Assembly: GCF_016907955.1 (NCBI RefSeq) | Contig: NZ_JAFBCX010000001.1 | Span: forward strand, 682,001 to 746,000 | Direction: 5' to 3' | Length of the DNA stretch: 64,000 nt | DNA from: Lentzea nigeriaca | GTDB taxonomy: Bacteria > Actinomycetota > Actinomycetes > Mycobacteriales > Pseudonocardiaceae | Made by a program: the position numbers and the translations under genes | In this document: in pieces, positions 16,041 through 24,948 of the stretch | Layout of the letters: every line of letters begins with the position of its first letter | Numbering within the stretch: position 1 is the stretch's first letter | Notes under the pieces: model-generated | The model's database searches: none | What the model saw: the letters and a program-made list of their open reading frames with translations, nothing else | Told to the model about the DNA's origin: nothing

Positions 16041-18641
16041 ATGCAGTGGAGAAGCACACTCGCCGCAGTGCTGGGGCTGACGCTCGCCGCCAGCGCGACA
16101 GCGGCCGCCGCGCCCGGAGCGCCGGAGGCGCAGGGGCCGAAACAGCCGGTCATCGGGCAGCCCAGGACTGAGCACGGGTGTGCCCGCATCGAGAAGTCCT
16201 TGCCCACCCTCGGTGACTGGCCCAAGGTCGAGAGCCAGCTGAAGGGTGACCGCAGGGACGAGGCCAGGATCAAGGCCATTCTCAAGGGCATGACGCTGGC
16301 CGAGAAGGTCGGTCAGATGACGCAGCCGGAGATCGGCGCGATCACCCCGCAGGACGTCACGACCTACGGGTTCGGGTCGGTGCTCAACGGTGGTGGCAGC
16401 TGGCCCGGCGCCAACAAGAAGGCCACGCCGCAGGACTGGCTGAAGCTCGCCGACGCCTACTGGGAGGCGTCGAAGCAGACGCGCACCAAGATCCCCGTCA
16501 TCTGGGGCATCGATGCGGTGCACGGTAACAACAACGTCTACGGCGCAACGGTGTTCCCGCACAACATCGGTCTCGGCGCCGCGCACGACCCGTGCCTCGT
16601 CCGCGAGATCGCCGAGGCGACGGCTGAGCAGATCAGGGTCACGGGCCAGGACTGGGCCTTCTCGCCGACGCTGGCCGTCGTCAGGGACGACCGGTGGGGC
16701 AGGACGTACGAAGGCTTCAGCGAGGACCCGCGGATCACGCGCGCCTACGGGTACGAGGCCATCAAGGGCTTGCAGGACAACGCGAAGAGGCGCATCGGCG
16801 AGGACGGCGTGATCGCCACCGCCAAGCACTTCATCGGTGACGGCGGCACGACCGGGGGCAAGGACCAAGGGGTCAACGCCAGCACCGAGCAGGAAATGAT
16901 CAACATTCACGGGCAGGGCTACTACGGGGCGCTGGCCGCGGGTGCGCAGACGGTGATGATCTCGTTCAACAGCTGGACGAACGACGTCATCACCGAGGGC
17001 AAGGTGCACGGCAGCAAGTACGTGCAGACCGGCATCCTCAAGGAGAAGATGGGCTTCGACGGGCTGCTCGTCTCCGACTGGAACGGCATCGGGCAGGTCA
17101 CCGGCTGCACGAACGCCAGCTGCCCGCAGGCCATCAACGCCGGCCTGGACATCATCATGGTGCCCAACGACTGGAAGGCGTTCATCGCCAACACCGTGCA
17201 GCAGGTCGAGAGCGGCCAGATTCCGATGGCGCGCATCGACGACGCCGTCACCCGCATCCTGCGCGTCAAGCTGCGCGCGGGCACGTTCGACGCGCCGAAG
17301 CCCTCACAACGAGAGCACGCCGGGGAGCAGGAAGCGCTGCTGCACAAGGAACTCGCGCGTAAGGCCGTGCGGGAGTCCGCCGTGCTGCTGAAGAACAACA
17401 ACCGGATCCTCCCGCTCTCCAAGCGCAGCAAGGTTCTGGTGGTCGGCAAGAGCGCGGACAACATCGGCAACCAGACGGGTGGCTGGACGCTGAGCTGGCA
17501 GGGCACCGGCAACACCAACGCCGACTTCCCCAACGCCACCAGCATCCTCAAGGGCATCCAGGACACCCTGGGCGCCGCCAACGTCACGTTCTCCGAGACC
17601 GCCGACAACGTCGACCCCGCACAGTTCGACGCCGTCATCGCGGTCATCGGTGAGACGCCGTACGCGGAGGGCGTGGGCGACATCGGCAAGCGGACGCTCG
17701 AGACCGCGCGCCTGTACCCCAAGGACCTCGCCGTGCTGGACAAGGTGTCCGGCAAGGGCAAGCCGGTCATCACCGTCTACGTCGGCGGCCGTGCGATGTA
17801 CATGAACAAGGAGATCAACCGCTCCGACGCGTTCGTGGCCGCGTGGCTGCCCGGAACCGAGGGCCAGGGCATCGCGGACCTGCTGATTCGCGGACGCCAC
17901 AACGGCTTCACCGGCAAGCTGTCCTACTCGTGGCCGCGCGGCGCCTGCCAGACGCCGCTCAACGACCCGAGCCAGGACCCGCTGTTCAAGCTCGGTTACG
18001 GCCTGCGCGACTGGCAGACCGGCAACGTCGGCAAGCTCGACGAGTCGAGCCCCGGCGGCACCTGCTCCGGCGGTGGCGGCGGCGAGGCCACCGAGGACCT
18101 GGAGATCTTCAACCGCGCGGACATCGCGCCGTACAAGAGCTACCTCGGCTCACCGGAGAACTGGGGCCTCGAGATCGGCCCTGACGGCCAGGCCTCGCAG
18201 GCGAACATCAACGTCGTGCAGTCCGACGTCAACGTGCAGCAGGACGCGCTCAAGACGACGTGGACCGGCGCCGGCCCCGGCCAGGTGTACCTGCAGAGCC
18301 CTACCGGCACCGACCTGCGCGGCTACGGCAACGCCAACGCGGCCGTCGAGTTCGACGTGATCGTGCACCAGGCCCCGGCCAACCGCACGGTCATCAGCGC
18401 GCACTGCAATTACCCGTGCTCGGCCGAAGTCGATGCCACGCAAGCGTTCCGCGCCCTCCCCATTGGACAGAAGAAGACCGTGAAGGTCGCGGTCAGCTGC
18501 TTCGCCGACAAGGGGCTGGACCTGGAGAACGTCAACACTCCGTTCCTGGTCTACACCGACGGCACGTTCCAGGCGTCGTTCGCGAACGTGCGGTGGGTGC
18601 CCAAGGCGGGCGCCGATCCGGACGTGCTTCCCTGCAACTAG
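16041..18641 (+). CDS. secreted glycoside hydrolase family 3 (beta-glucosidase / exo-glucanase, ExoP-like)
   Basis: An 866-residue exported enzyme. The signal peptide MQWRSTLAAVLGLTLAASAT ends in an Ala run. The GH3 N-domain (about 70-430) has RGRTYEGFSEDP-type substrate residues (WGRTYEGFSEDPR), KH (K262-H263, ATAKHFIGDGGT) and the nucleophile Asp in GLLVSDWNGIG (D346). The GH3 C-domain (about 440-670) contains RESAVLLKNN and WLPGTEGQGIADLL. After a Gly-rich linker comes an ExoP-type galactose-binding-like C-terminal domain (about 690-860). ATG 16041 was chosen because it starts the signal peptide; a TTG at 16026 is an alternative. The CebR-like operator suggests a role in cello-oligosaccharide breakdown. 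Confidence 0.92.
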   Translation: MQWRSTLAAVLGLTLAASATAAAAPGAPEAQGPKQPVIGQPRTEHGCARIEKSLPTLGDWPKVESQLKGDRRDEARIKAILKGMTLAEKVGQMTQPEIGAITPQDVTTYGFGSVLNGGGSWPGANKKATPQDWLKLADAYWEASKQTRTKIPVIWGIDAVHGNNNVYGATVFPHNIGLGAAHDPCLVREIAEATAEQIRVTGQDWAFSPTLAVVRDDRWGRTYEGFSEDPRITRAYGYEAIKGLQDNAKRRIGEDGVIATAKHFIGDGGTTGGKDQGVNASTEQEMINIHGQGYYGALAAGAQTVMISFNSWTNDVITEGKVHGSKYVQTGILKEKMGFDGLLVSDWNGIGQVTGCTNASCPQAINAGLDIIMVPNDWKAFIANTVQQVESGQIPMARIDDAVTRILRVKLRAGTFDAPKPSQREHAGEQEALLHKELARKAVRESAVLLKNNNRILPLSKRSKVLVVGKSADNIGNQTGGWTLSWQGTGNTNADFPNATSILKGIQDTLGAANVTFSETADNVDPAQFDAVIAVIGETPYAEGVGDIGKRTLETARLYPKDLAVLDKVSGKGKPVITVYVGGRAMYMNKEINRSDAFVAAWLPGTEGQGIADLLIRGRHNGFTGKLSYSWPRGACQTPLNDPSQDPLFKLGYGLRDWQTGNVGKLDESSPGGTCSGGGGGEATEDLEIFNRADIAPYKSYLGSPENWGLEIGPDGQASQANINVVQSDVNVQQDALKTTWTGAGPGQVYLQSPTGTDLRGYGNANAAVEFDVIVHQAPANRTVISAHCNYPCSAEVDATQAFRALPIGQKKTVKVAVSCFADKGLDLENVNTPFLVYTDGTFQASFANVRWVPKAGADPDVLPCN

Positions 18642-18665
18642 CCCGAATCTGTGCCTCGCCCGAAA

Positions 18666-18699
18666 CGTGCCCTACCGGCAGACCCGCCGGTAGGGCACG
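18666..18699. terminator. perfect 14-bp hairpin terminator
   Basis: cgtgccctaccggc (18666-18679) and its exact complement (18686-18699) enclose a 6-base loop, 24 bases after the GH3 stop. The hairpin overlaps the 3' end of the minus-strand WD40 fragment. Confidence 0.75.
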
Positions 18700-18852
18700 T
18701 CCGGGAAGTGCTCCGCCCACTGCTCGGGCGCGAGCGGTGCCGGACGCCGCTCGCACAGCCGCTCCACCGCTCGTTCGACGTCCACCTCCCACCACCGCAC
18801 TGTCGTGTCGTTGCCACCCGACAACCCGCCGCCCGACCCGAAGATCTGACCG
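18672..18852 (-). pseudogene. C-terminal fragment of a WD40-repeat protein gene
   Basis: The minus strand encodes GGNDTTVRWWEVDVERAVERL, then CERRPAPLAPEQWAEHFPDV and PYRRVCR before a stop at 18672. This is the characteristic last blade and tail of actinobacterial nSTAND/WD40 proteins (the usual ending is EQWARHLPGVPYR). No start or further blades lie upstream, because the frame runs into the 3' end of the alpha/beta hydrolase gene. It is therefore a decayed end left by deletion or rearrangement. Confidence 0.6.
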
Positions 18853-20295
18853 TCAGTCCTCGCAGAAGGCGCCCTGTGGGGGTAGGGCGCCCTCTGCGAG
18901 ATAGGCCGTGATCTTCTCGGCGACGCACTTCTCGCTCTGGAAGAACCCGGTGTGGCCCTCGCCCCGGTGGGTCAGCAGGTGGCCGCTCCGCAACGTCGAC
19001 ACCAGCGCCACCGAGTCCTGGTACGGCGTGTCCGGGTCGCCGGTGTTGCCGACGACGAGGATCGGCGGTGCCCCCGCCGCCGTGAAAGGACCGGCGTACC
19101 GGGACCGCGACACGACGGGCCACTGGGTGCAGGCGGTGGCGTGCGCGTGGTCGTAGTTCGGCACCGCGTACGCCAGCGCCGGACCCGTCAGCGGCGCCAC
19201 CGCCGACGCGATCGTGAGCCGGGGCTTGAGCTGCCCTCGGGGGAACACCCGGTCCGCGCACTCCACCGCCACGTTGACGGACAGGAAGCCCACGTCCGGC
19301 ACGGCGAGCAGGGGCCCGGTGCGGTTCTGCGCCTCGGCCAGTCTCGTCGCGAGCTCGGGCCACGCGCGCTTGCCGCCGTCCAGCTCGGACACCACGTTGT
19401 ACGTCAGTGTGGCGCCGTTGCCGACGAACGTGCCGTCGTCCACTACCGGGTCGGCGTCCAGCTCGTTCTGCAGCTTCACGAACGCCGCCCGCGGGTCGCC
19501 GTCACCGAACTCGCACGACGTGGCCACGCACCAGTCGAAGAACCGGCCGAGCGCCGCCTCGACGGCCCGGTACTGGCCCAGGTCGTACTCGTAGGGGTAG
19601 TTCGCGTAGGTGTGCGGGTTGTACGCGCCGTCGAGGGCGAGCACGCGGATGTTCTGCGGGAACAGGCTCGCGTAGACCGTGCCGATGTAGCTGCCGTACG
19701 AGATGCCGAGGTAGTTGAGCTTCTCGTCGCCGACCGCCTGCCGAAGGAGGTCCATGTCCCGTGCGACGTACTCGGTGCCGATGAACGGCAACAGCTTCGC
19801 GCTCTCCCGCTGGCAGGCGTCCGCGAACGCCCTGCCGTTGCGTACGGCGCTCTCGTACGAGTCCTTGCGCGGCCGGGCGGACGCCTCCTGCCAGGCCTTG
19901 GCGTACTCGTCCTGCGGCTGACAGGCGAGCGGCTGGCTGCGCCCGACGCCCCGCGGGTCGAACCCGATGATGTCGAACCGGTCGCGCAGCTCGGCGGGCC
20001 CGTCGGTGGCGAAGTAGCGCACGGTGCCATCAACACCGCTGCCGGGACCGCCGGGGTTGACGAACAGCGACCCGATCCGCCGGGAGGGGTCCGCGGCGCG
20101 CTTGCGCGTCACGCCGAGCTCGATCTTCTCGCCGGACGGGTCGCGATGGTCGAGCGGCACCTCGGCCGTCGCGCACTCGAACCCGTCCGCGCAGTCCGTC
20201 CAGGACAGCACCGGCACCGGCGCGTCCGTCGCGTGCGCGGCCGGGGAGCAGCCGGCCACCAGCACGCCGGTCAGGGCCCAGGCCAGGAACTTCAC
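18853..20295 (-). CDS. exported alpha/beta hydrolase, tripeptidyl-aminopeptidase (TAP/SlpD-E) family lipoprotein
   Basis: A 480-residue protein with a lipoprotein signal (LVAGCS, lipidated Cys16). The oxyanion region is FVNPGGPGSG, followed by DIIGFDPRGVGRS. The nucleophile elbow is GISYGS (S199), the acid lies in VVGNTGDPDTP and the His in THRGEGHTGFF. The C-terminal third is the TAP-like domain. Homologues release N-terminal tripeptides or hydrolyse esters outside the cell. Paired Cys residues in the cap fit an extracytoplasmic location. It is transcribed alone. Confidence 0.9.
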   Translation of the reverse strand: MKFLAWALTGVLVAGCSPAAHATDAPVPVLSWTDCADGFECATAEVPLDHRDPSGEKIELGVTRKRAADPSRRIGSLFVNPGGPGSGVDGTVRYFATDGPAELRDRFDIIGFDPRGVGRSQPLACQPQDEYAKAWQEASARPRKDSYESAVRNGRAFADACQRESAKLLPFIGTEYVARDMDLLRQAVGDEKLNYLGISYGSYIGTVYASLFPQNIRVLALDGAYNPHTYANYPYEYDLGQYRAVEAALGRFFDWCVATSCEFGDGDPRAAFVKLQNELDADPVVDDGTFVGNGATLTYNVVSELDGGKRAWPELATRLAEAQNRTGPLLAVPDVGFLSVNVAVECADRVFPRGQLKPRLTIASAVAPLTGPALAYAVPNYDHAHATACTQWPVVSRSRYAGPFTAAGAPPILVVGNTGDPDTPYQDSVALVSTLRSGHLLTHRGEGHTGFFQSEKCVAEKITAYLAEGALPPQGAFCED

Positions 20296-20382
20296 CGTGA
20301 TGTTCTCCTCAGAAGTCGATCAGGAGAACGCTTTCACGTGTCCTGTCGAGACGCACCCCGCCTTCGGTAGGGCGTTACCCCC

Positions 20383-20988
20383 CTAGTCGGATACATCGAG
20401 GTCGACCGGTTCGCCTCTGATCGCGGTCACCGCACCGCCGGTCTGCGCGGCGAGCCACACCCCGAACCCGTCCGGATCCGTCGTGTGGACCGTGAAGGTG
20501 ACGTCGTGACCGTACTCGGTGTCCGCGACGCGGTACCCGGCGGCGCGCAACGCGTTCTCCAGCTTGCCCGCCTGGTCGTGGTCCGCGGCCAGCAGCACGG
20601 TCTCGTGGCGCTCGCGGGTCAACGTGCCCAGCTCGTCGATCGCCTCCGACACGGCCCGCCCGTAGGCACGGACCAGGCCGCCCGCGCCGAGCTTGATGCC
20701 GCCGTAGTACCTGGTCACGACGACAGCGGTGTCGACGAGATCGCGGCGCGTCAGCACCTCCAGCATCGGCACACCGGCCGTGCCCGCGGGTTCGCCGTCG
20801 TCGGACGAGCGTTGCGTGTCTCGGGTGCGGAACGCCGTGCAGTTGTGCGTGGCCTGCCAGTGCTCCTTGCGGATCCGCGCGAAGAACTCCGCCGCCTCCT
20901 GCTCGGAGGCGACGCGGGCGACGTGGCACAGGAACCGCGACCGCTGGATCTCGATCTCGTGCGTGCCGTCCCGCCTGATCACCTTCAC
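20383..20988 (-). CDS. IMPACT/YigZ family protein
   Basis: A 201-residue protein beginning at GTG 20988 (VKVIRRDGTHEIEIQRSRF). It carries the UPF0029 signature: HWQATHNCTAFR, SSDDGEPAGTAGVPMLEVL, TRYYGGIKLGAGGLVRAYG. A C-terminal DUF1949-like domain follows. YigZ/IMPACT proteins act in translation-related stress, but the biochemical role is unclear. The start overlaps the DNA ligase stop as GTGA (20985-20988), indicating translational coupling. It is the last gene of the five-gene operon. Confidence 0.88.
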   Translation of the reverse strand: MKVIRRDGTHEIEIQRSRFLCHVARVASEQEAAEFFARIRKEHWQATHNCTAFRTRDTQRSSDDGEPAGTAGVPMLEVLTRRDLVDTAVVVTRYYGGIKLGAGGLVRAYGRAVSEAIDELGTLTRERHETVLLAADHDQAGKLENALRAAGYRVADTEYGHDVTFTVHTTDPDGFGVWLAAQTGGAVTAIRGEPVDLDVSD

Positions 20989-22049
20989 GGCTCGATTGTG
21001 CGCCTGCGCTCCGCCTCCAGGAACAGCGCGTCGAGCTCTGCCGGAGGCACCTCCTCGAGCTGCTCGAACGTGCACTGCTCCGGGTCTTTGTCCTGGCGGA
21101 ACCGCACCAGCCGCGCGGTGTGCCGGAACCGGCCGCCCTGCACGTGCTCATATCGCACCTCGGCCACCCGCGACGGGGCGAGCAGCACGACCTGGAGCTG
21201 CTTCTCGGGGTTCCAGCGGCTGTTCATGCCGGGACCGGAGTACGTCGCCCACTCGGCCCAAGGGTGATCGGCGGGATCGAGCAGAGGCTTGAGCTCGTCG
21301 ACGAGCTCGCGGCGCCGGGCCGCGGTGAAGCTGCTCGCCACACCCACGCTGCGCAGCTCGCCGTCCTGGTAGAGGCCGAGCACCAGCGACCCGACCGTCT
21401 CGCCGTCCTTGTGCCACCGGTACCCCGCGACCACGCAGTCGGCGGTGCGCTCGTGCTTCACCTTCCACATCACGCGCCTGTCCGGCTCGTACACGCCGTC
21501 GACCGCCTTGACCATCACACCGTCGAAGCCCGCGCCCTCGAACCGGGTGAACCAGTCCCGCGCGACCTCCGGGTCCGTCGTGGACGGTGTCAGGTAGACG
21601 CCGGGGATCTCGGTGACGATCTCCTCCAGTCTCGCCCGGCGTTCCCCCAGCGACAGTCCGGTGACGTCCTCGTCGCCGCAGGCCAGCAGGTCGAACGCCA
21701 CGAACGACGCCGGTGTCTCGACGGAGAGCTTGCGCACCCGTGAGGCGGCGGGGTGCAGGCGCAGCTGCAGGGTGTCGAAGCTCAACCCGTCCGGGGTGAC
21801 CAGCACGATCTCGCCGTCGACCACGCACCGCGGCGGCAGCGCCTCCTTGAGCAGCTCGACGACTTCGGGGAAGTAGCGCGTGAGCGGCTTGTCGTTGCGC
21901 GAGCCCAGTTCCACCTCGTCGCCGTCGCGGAACACGATGCAGCGGAAGCCGTCCCACTTCGGCTCGTACGCGAGACCGTCGCCGCGCGGCAGCTCGGGCA
22001 CGGACTTGGCGAGCATCGGCTTCACCGGCGGCATCACGGGCAGGTCCAC
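20985..22049 (-). CDS. ligC: ATP-dependent DNA ligase (LigC-like)
   Basis: A 354-residue ligase. The nucleotidyl-acceptor lysine is in YEPKWDGFRC (K31), with motif III-type AFDLLA, motif IV FDGVMVKAVDG and motif V WKVKHER. An OB-fold domain follows (VVAGYRWH, GSLVLGLYQDG). There is no polymerase or nuclease domain, and the length suits mycobacterial LigC, which serves repair. It is not the replicative NAD-dependent ligase. It lies 15 bases after the DUF6545 gene and overlaps the YigZ start. Confidence 0.9.
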   Translation of the reverse strand: MDLPVMPPVKPMLAKSVPELPRGDGLAYEPKWDGFRCIVFRDGDEVELGSRNDKPLTRYFPEVVELLKEALPPRCVVDGEIVLVTPDGLSFDTLQLRLHPAASRVRKLSVETPASFVAFDLLACGDEDVTGLSLGERRARLEEIVTEIPGVYLTPSTTDPEVARDWFTRFEGAGFDGVMVKAVDGVYEPDRRVMWKVKHERTADCVVAGYRWHKDGETVGSLVLGLYQDGELRSVGVASSFTAARRRELVDELKPLLDPADHPWAEWATYSGPGMNSRWNPEKQLQVVLLAPSRVAEVRYEHVQGGRFRHTARLVRFRQDKDPEQCTFEQLEEVPPAELDALFLEAERRRTIEP

Positions 22050-22064
22050 CCACGGACCATAAGC

Positions 22065-23174
22065 TCAGCGCAACGCCACCGCGAGCTTTTCGAGCTCCCG
22101 CACGTCGGCGTCCAGCCCGTCGCCGTCGGGGACGGCCAGCGCGATCGGGCGGCGCAGGGTCACCGCGCCCGACCTCCGCGTCTCCAAGCCCGCCCGCAGC
22201 CGGTCGGCGAGAGGCAGCTGCTCCGGCGCCTCGGCGACGTACGGGCTGATCCGCACGAGCCCGTCCCGGCACTCGATCACGCGCCGATAGTAGCGCCGGT
22301 GCACGCCCCGCAACGAGAACGCGTCGCGCTTCGACGGCACGCGGTGCAGCGCGTCCTCGGGGAACGACTGGTGCAGCAACGTCCACAGCGGAGCGAGCCG
22401 GTGGTAGGCGCGCAGATGCCGCAACCACAACCGCATCGCCGACAACCGCATCGCGGCGATCGGGTAGACGACACCGAGGCAGCACGACAACACGCCGGGC
22501 AGCAGGAACCACACCGCGGTGGTCAGCAGCCAGCGGGGGAGCGGCTCGCCGAAGTAGCGGGAGACGTTCGACGCCACGAAGATCGCGTCGGCCGGCACCA
22601 GCAGCCCGAGGCCGGTCGAGGTGATCAGCAGGCCCCTGCGCAGCCGCGGTTCGGCGCCGCGGGCGTAGCGGCGGGCCCAGACGAACATCGCCGCGAACCC
22701 GTAGAGCAGATAACCGTTGCCCACCCCGTAGAACACGGTGATCGCGAGGACACCGGTCGGCCCGCCGCCCAGCGAGTGCGGCACGAGCGCCGCCGCGACC
22801 CGCAGGTCGCCGGGGATCGCGACCACGGCCCACGTCATGGCCGAGATGCCGAGGACCAGCGGCGTGAGCTGGATCAACGCCTGCCTGCGCGCTCGGGTGT
22901 CGTCGAGCGCGGAGAAGACGAAGAAGCAGATCAGGCCGTAGACACCGATCTGCAGCATCACGTGCTGGATCAGCTGGCTGACCATCGGGTCGAGCCCGAG
23001 GAACCACCTGCCGTCCGCCGCGGCCCTGCCGAACGGGTGCCCGATCGCCCAGCCGGCGACCAGGCCCGTGACGCTGCGCAGCCGCGGGTCGTGCGGGCGG
23101 CGCGCGAGCAGGTACAGCATGATCGCGAAGCAGCTCAGGGCGACGATGCCCTGCGTTTCCTTCAGATACTCCAC
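22065..23174 (-). CDS. MAB_1171c-type putative transporter (DUF6545)
   Basis: A 369-residue membrane protein with about seven helices in the first 260 residues, spread over IVALSCFAIMLYLLA, LIQHVMLQIGVYGLICFFVF, LGISAMTWAVVAI and LLPGVLSCCLGVVYPIAA. A soluble C-terminal tail containing RRYYRRVIECRDGLVRISPY is typical of the MAB_1171c/DUF6545 family. The family is called a putative transporter, but no substrate is known. GTG 23174 is one base after the ImmA stop. Members are often next to XRE and ImmA genes, as here. Confidence 0.8.
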   Translation of the reverse strand: MEYLKETQGIVALSCFAIMLYLLARRPHDPRLRSVTGLVAGWAIGHPFGRAAADGRWFLGLDPMVSQLIQHVMLQIGVYGLICFFVFSALDDTRARRQALIQLTPLVLGISAMTWAVVAIPGDLRVAAALVPHSLGGGPTGVLAITVFYGVGNGYLLYGFAAMFVWARRYARGAEPRLRRGLLITSTGLGLLVPADAIFVASNVSRYFGEPLPRWLLTTAVWFLLPGVLSCCLGVVYPIAAMRLSAMRLWLRHLRAYHRLAPLWTLLHQSFPEDALHRVPSKRDAFSLRGVHRRYYRRVIECRDGLVRISPYVAEAPEQLPLADRLRAGLETRRSGAVTLRRPIALAVPDGDGLDADVRELEKLAVALR

Positions 23175-23175
23175 G

Positions 23176-23703
23176 TCAGAGCCACCCCAGGCGGTCGGCG
23201 AGCGAGGAGGCCATGCGCCGGGCCGGGCCCTCCGAGGCGCGCGGCGCGACCTTGTCCAGCACCGAGGCCCATTCGAGGATGATCGTCGCGACCGTCTCGG
23301 CCTCGCGCTCGTGCGCGGTGTCGTAGGAGGTGCGCCGCAACGCCCTGCGCACGGCGTCCGGTTCGAGCTCGGCCGGTTCGAGATCGGGGTGGAGGCCCGC
23401 GAGCAGGTCGTCGTCCTGCTCGTCGCTCGTGTGGCCGGCCAGCACGTGCCCGAGTTCGTGCAGGATGATGTGGTTCTGGTGCGCCTTCGACGTTTCCCGC
23501 TGGTAGAGGATGTAGTCGGCCTTGGCGGTGGCGATCCACACGCCGAACGGGCCGGGCACCGGGATCGGGTGCGCGATCAGCCTGATGGGTTTGCCCCGCT
23601 GGTCACCGACGCGGCGGCAAAGCTCCTCGACGTCCAGGGGTGGCTGGATGTCCAGCTCGTTCAGCAGGCGGCGGCACCGCCTGCGCAACTCTCGTTCGGC
23701 CAC
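23176..23703 (-). CDS. ImmA/IrrE family metallopeptidase
   Basis: A 175-residue zinc peptidase. The HExxH site is HELGHVLAGH (82-91), preceded by a beta strand (YILYQRETSKAHQNHIILHE). A later helix carries AHEREAETVATIILEW, supplying the third ligand Glu. ImmA of ICEBs1 and IrrE/PprI of Deinococcus cleave XRE-type repressors. The adjacent XRE protein is the natural candidate substrate, as inference. The GTG start is 4 bases from the regulator stop. Confidence 0.88.
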   Translation of the reverse strand: MAERELRRRCRRLLNELDIQPPLDVEELCRRVGDQRGKPIRLIAHPIPVPGPFGVWIATAKADYILYQRETSKAHQNHIILHELGHVLAGHTSDEQDDDLLAGLHPDLEPAELEPDAVRRALRRTSYDTAHEREAETVATIILEWASVLDKVAPRASEGPARRMASSLADRLGWL

Positions 23704-23706
23704 GAG

Positions 23707-24144
23707 TCATCCTTCGCCGCGCTCGGCCTGTTCCTGTCGGTAGACGACGTCCAGCAGCTCCATCACCAGGCGGCGGCGGTCCGGCGACAACTCGCCCGCG
23801 CGCATGGCCATCAGCTGCGCGTCGCTGCCCGCGGCGAGCTCGGTGAGCCGGGTCTGCTCCTGCTGCAACGACTTCAGCTGCTCGTCGACGCGGTCGGTGA
23901 CCTCGTCGTCGAAGAAGTAGCTCACGGGCACGCCGAAGAAGCCTGCCAGTGCCTGCAGGTGCTTGAACGTCGGGTTGTCCTTCTTGCCCTTGCGCAGCTG
24001 CCAGATGTAGCTCTGGGAGATCGTCACGCCGGTGTCCGCGATCGCCGCCGCCACCTGCTCGTTGCTGTACTCCTGGCCGGAACGGGCGGTGTGCACGGCG
24101 AAGAGGTGGTTGAGCTTGTCAGCCAGGGACCGTTCCCCCGCCAT
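23707..24144 (-). CDS. EspR-like XRE transcriptional regulator
   Basis: A 145-residue protein with an N-terminal helix-turn-helix (SLADKLNHLFAVH, then VAAAIADTGVTISQSYIWQL, RKGKKDNPTFKHLQALAGFF) and a C-terminal dimerisation helix region (YFFDDEVTDRVDEQL ... RRRLVMELLDVVYRQEQ). The layout closely follows M. tuberculosis EspR. ATG 24144 was chosen because upstream codons are not family-like. It is first in the operon with ImmA, DUF6545, LigC and YigZ, and divergent from a small Cys-containing protein. Confidence 0.85.
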   Translation of the reverse strand: MAGERSLADKLNHLFAVHTARSGQEYSNEQVAAAIADTGVTISQSYIWQLRKGKKDNPTFKHLQALAGFFGVPVSYFFDDEVTDRVDEQLKSLQQEQTRLTELAAGSDAQLMAMRAGELSPDRRRLVMELLDVVYRQEQAERGEG

Positions 24145-24293
24145 TGCCGGCTCCCCCCGTTGCGCGCAGTGAGCGTTTCCACCCACGGAAAGGGCTGTCT
24201 GGGTGACGGGATTTTCACGAGTTGAAACCCCGCCAATGGTCAACATAGACTCCTGGCGATCCTGTCTCAACTGCGGTGAGGAGGAGCGCGGAC

Positions 24294-24671
24294 ATGGCCC
24301 TTGCGGAGCGCCAGGGTTCCTTTCACCGGACGGTGATCGACGTCGTCTACCGCACCATGGACCAGCTCGCGCGGACCGACTCGCCGGGCGAGGTCTACGA
24401 GCTGCGCGAACAGCTGCGCGCCGCCCTGCCGTGGTGGCGCGGGCTGCTGCGCGTGCACGAGCCGAACGAGCGGCACCGGTGCAGGTCGTGCCGCTCCTGG
24501 TACGGGCGGCACCGCGCGTGGCCCTGCCCGGTCTGGCGGGACGCGGTGTCCGCGTTGCACCAGCTCAACGACATGTACGGGTTCCTGGGCGCGTCCCACC
24601 CGGCCTCCGTCGTGAGGAGACCGGGGGAACGGGTGACCGTGACCGGGCCGCAGCTCGGCCGCGACGACTAG
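24294..24671 (+). CDS. small hypothetical protein with CxxC motif
   Basis: A 125-residue protein, unrecognised. The middle contains RHRCRSCRSWYGRHRAWPC followed by PVW. The CxxC plus a third Cys suggests a metal or structural site, with a helical N-terminus (VIDVVYRTMDQLA). GAGGAG lies 9-15 bases before ATG 24294. It is divergent from the EspR-like gene and shares its promoter region. The TAG stop (24669-24671) lies in the CTAG that opens the repeat element downstream. Confidence 0.65.
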   Translation: MALAERQGSFHRTVIDVVYRTMDQLARTDSPGEVYELREQLRAALPWWRGLLRVHEPNERHRCRSCRSWYGRHRAWPCPVWRDAVSALHQLNDMYGFLGASHPASVVRRPGERVTVTGPQLGRDD

Positions 24672-24948
24672 CAGCGAGTCGCAGCTGTCTCTTGGGATGT
24701 GACAGTGAGAGTGATGCCGGCAGGCAGCCGCGTTTCGATCATGAAGATCGCGCTCTCCTGGCTGCCAACTGCACGGTTGGCAGCAGTCAGGGTGATCAGC
24801 AAACGTTTGCGTCAGCATTTCCCTACCGCCATCTCGGCGCCGATGTGCATGAGAACGCGACCATCCGGGCTTTCGGAGACGAGCACCAGACCGCCCAGCC
24901 CCCTGCCAACGCGTCGGAGCACAACCAAGCCGCGACGCTCTACTAGCT
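24668..24948. repeat. diverged copy (U) of the CTAG-bounded element
   Basis: It opens with CTAG (24668-24671) followed by a GTCGCAGCT block like the intact copies. It contains the GCAAACGTTTGC palindrome (24799-24810) with CTACCGCC exactly 12 bases later, the spacing seen in copies A and B. It ends gcgacgctctactagct (24932-24948), matching the right end of copies A and B. The rest is poorly conserved and longer, so this is an old or different member. Confidence 0.45.
24761..24784 (+). terminator. hairpin after the CxxC protein gene
   Basis: gctgccaac (24761-24769) and gttggcagc (24776-24784) form a perfect 9-bp stem with a 6-base loop, 90 bases after the stop. Confidence 0.5.

Noticed and set aside
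24799..24810. True PurR operator controlling purine genes
   Set aside because: The palindrome lies in repeat elements far from any purine gene; only the resemblance to LacI-family boxes is supported.
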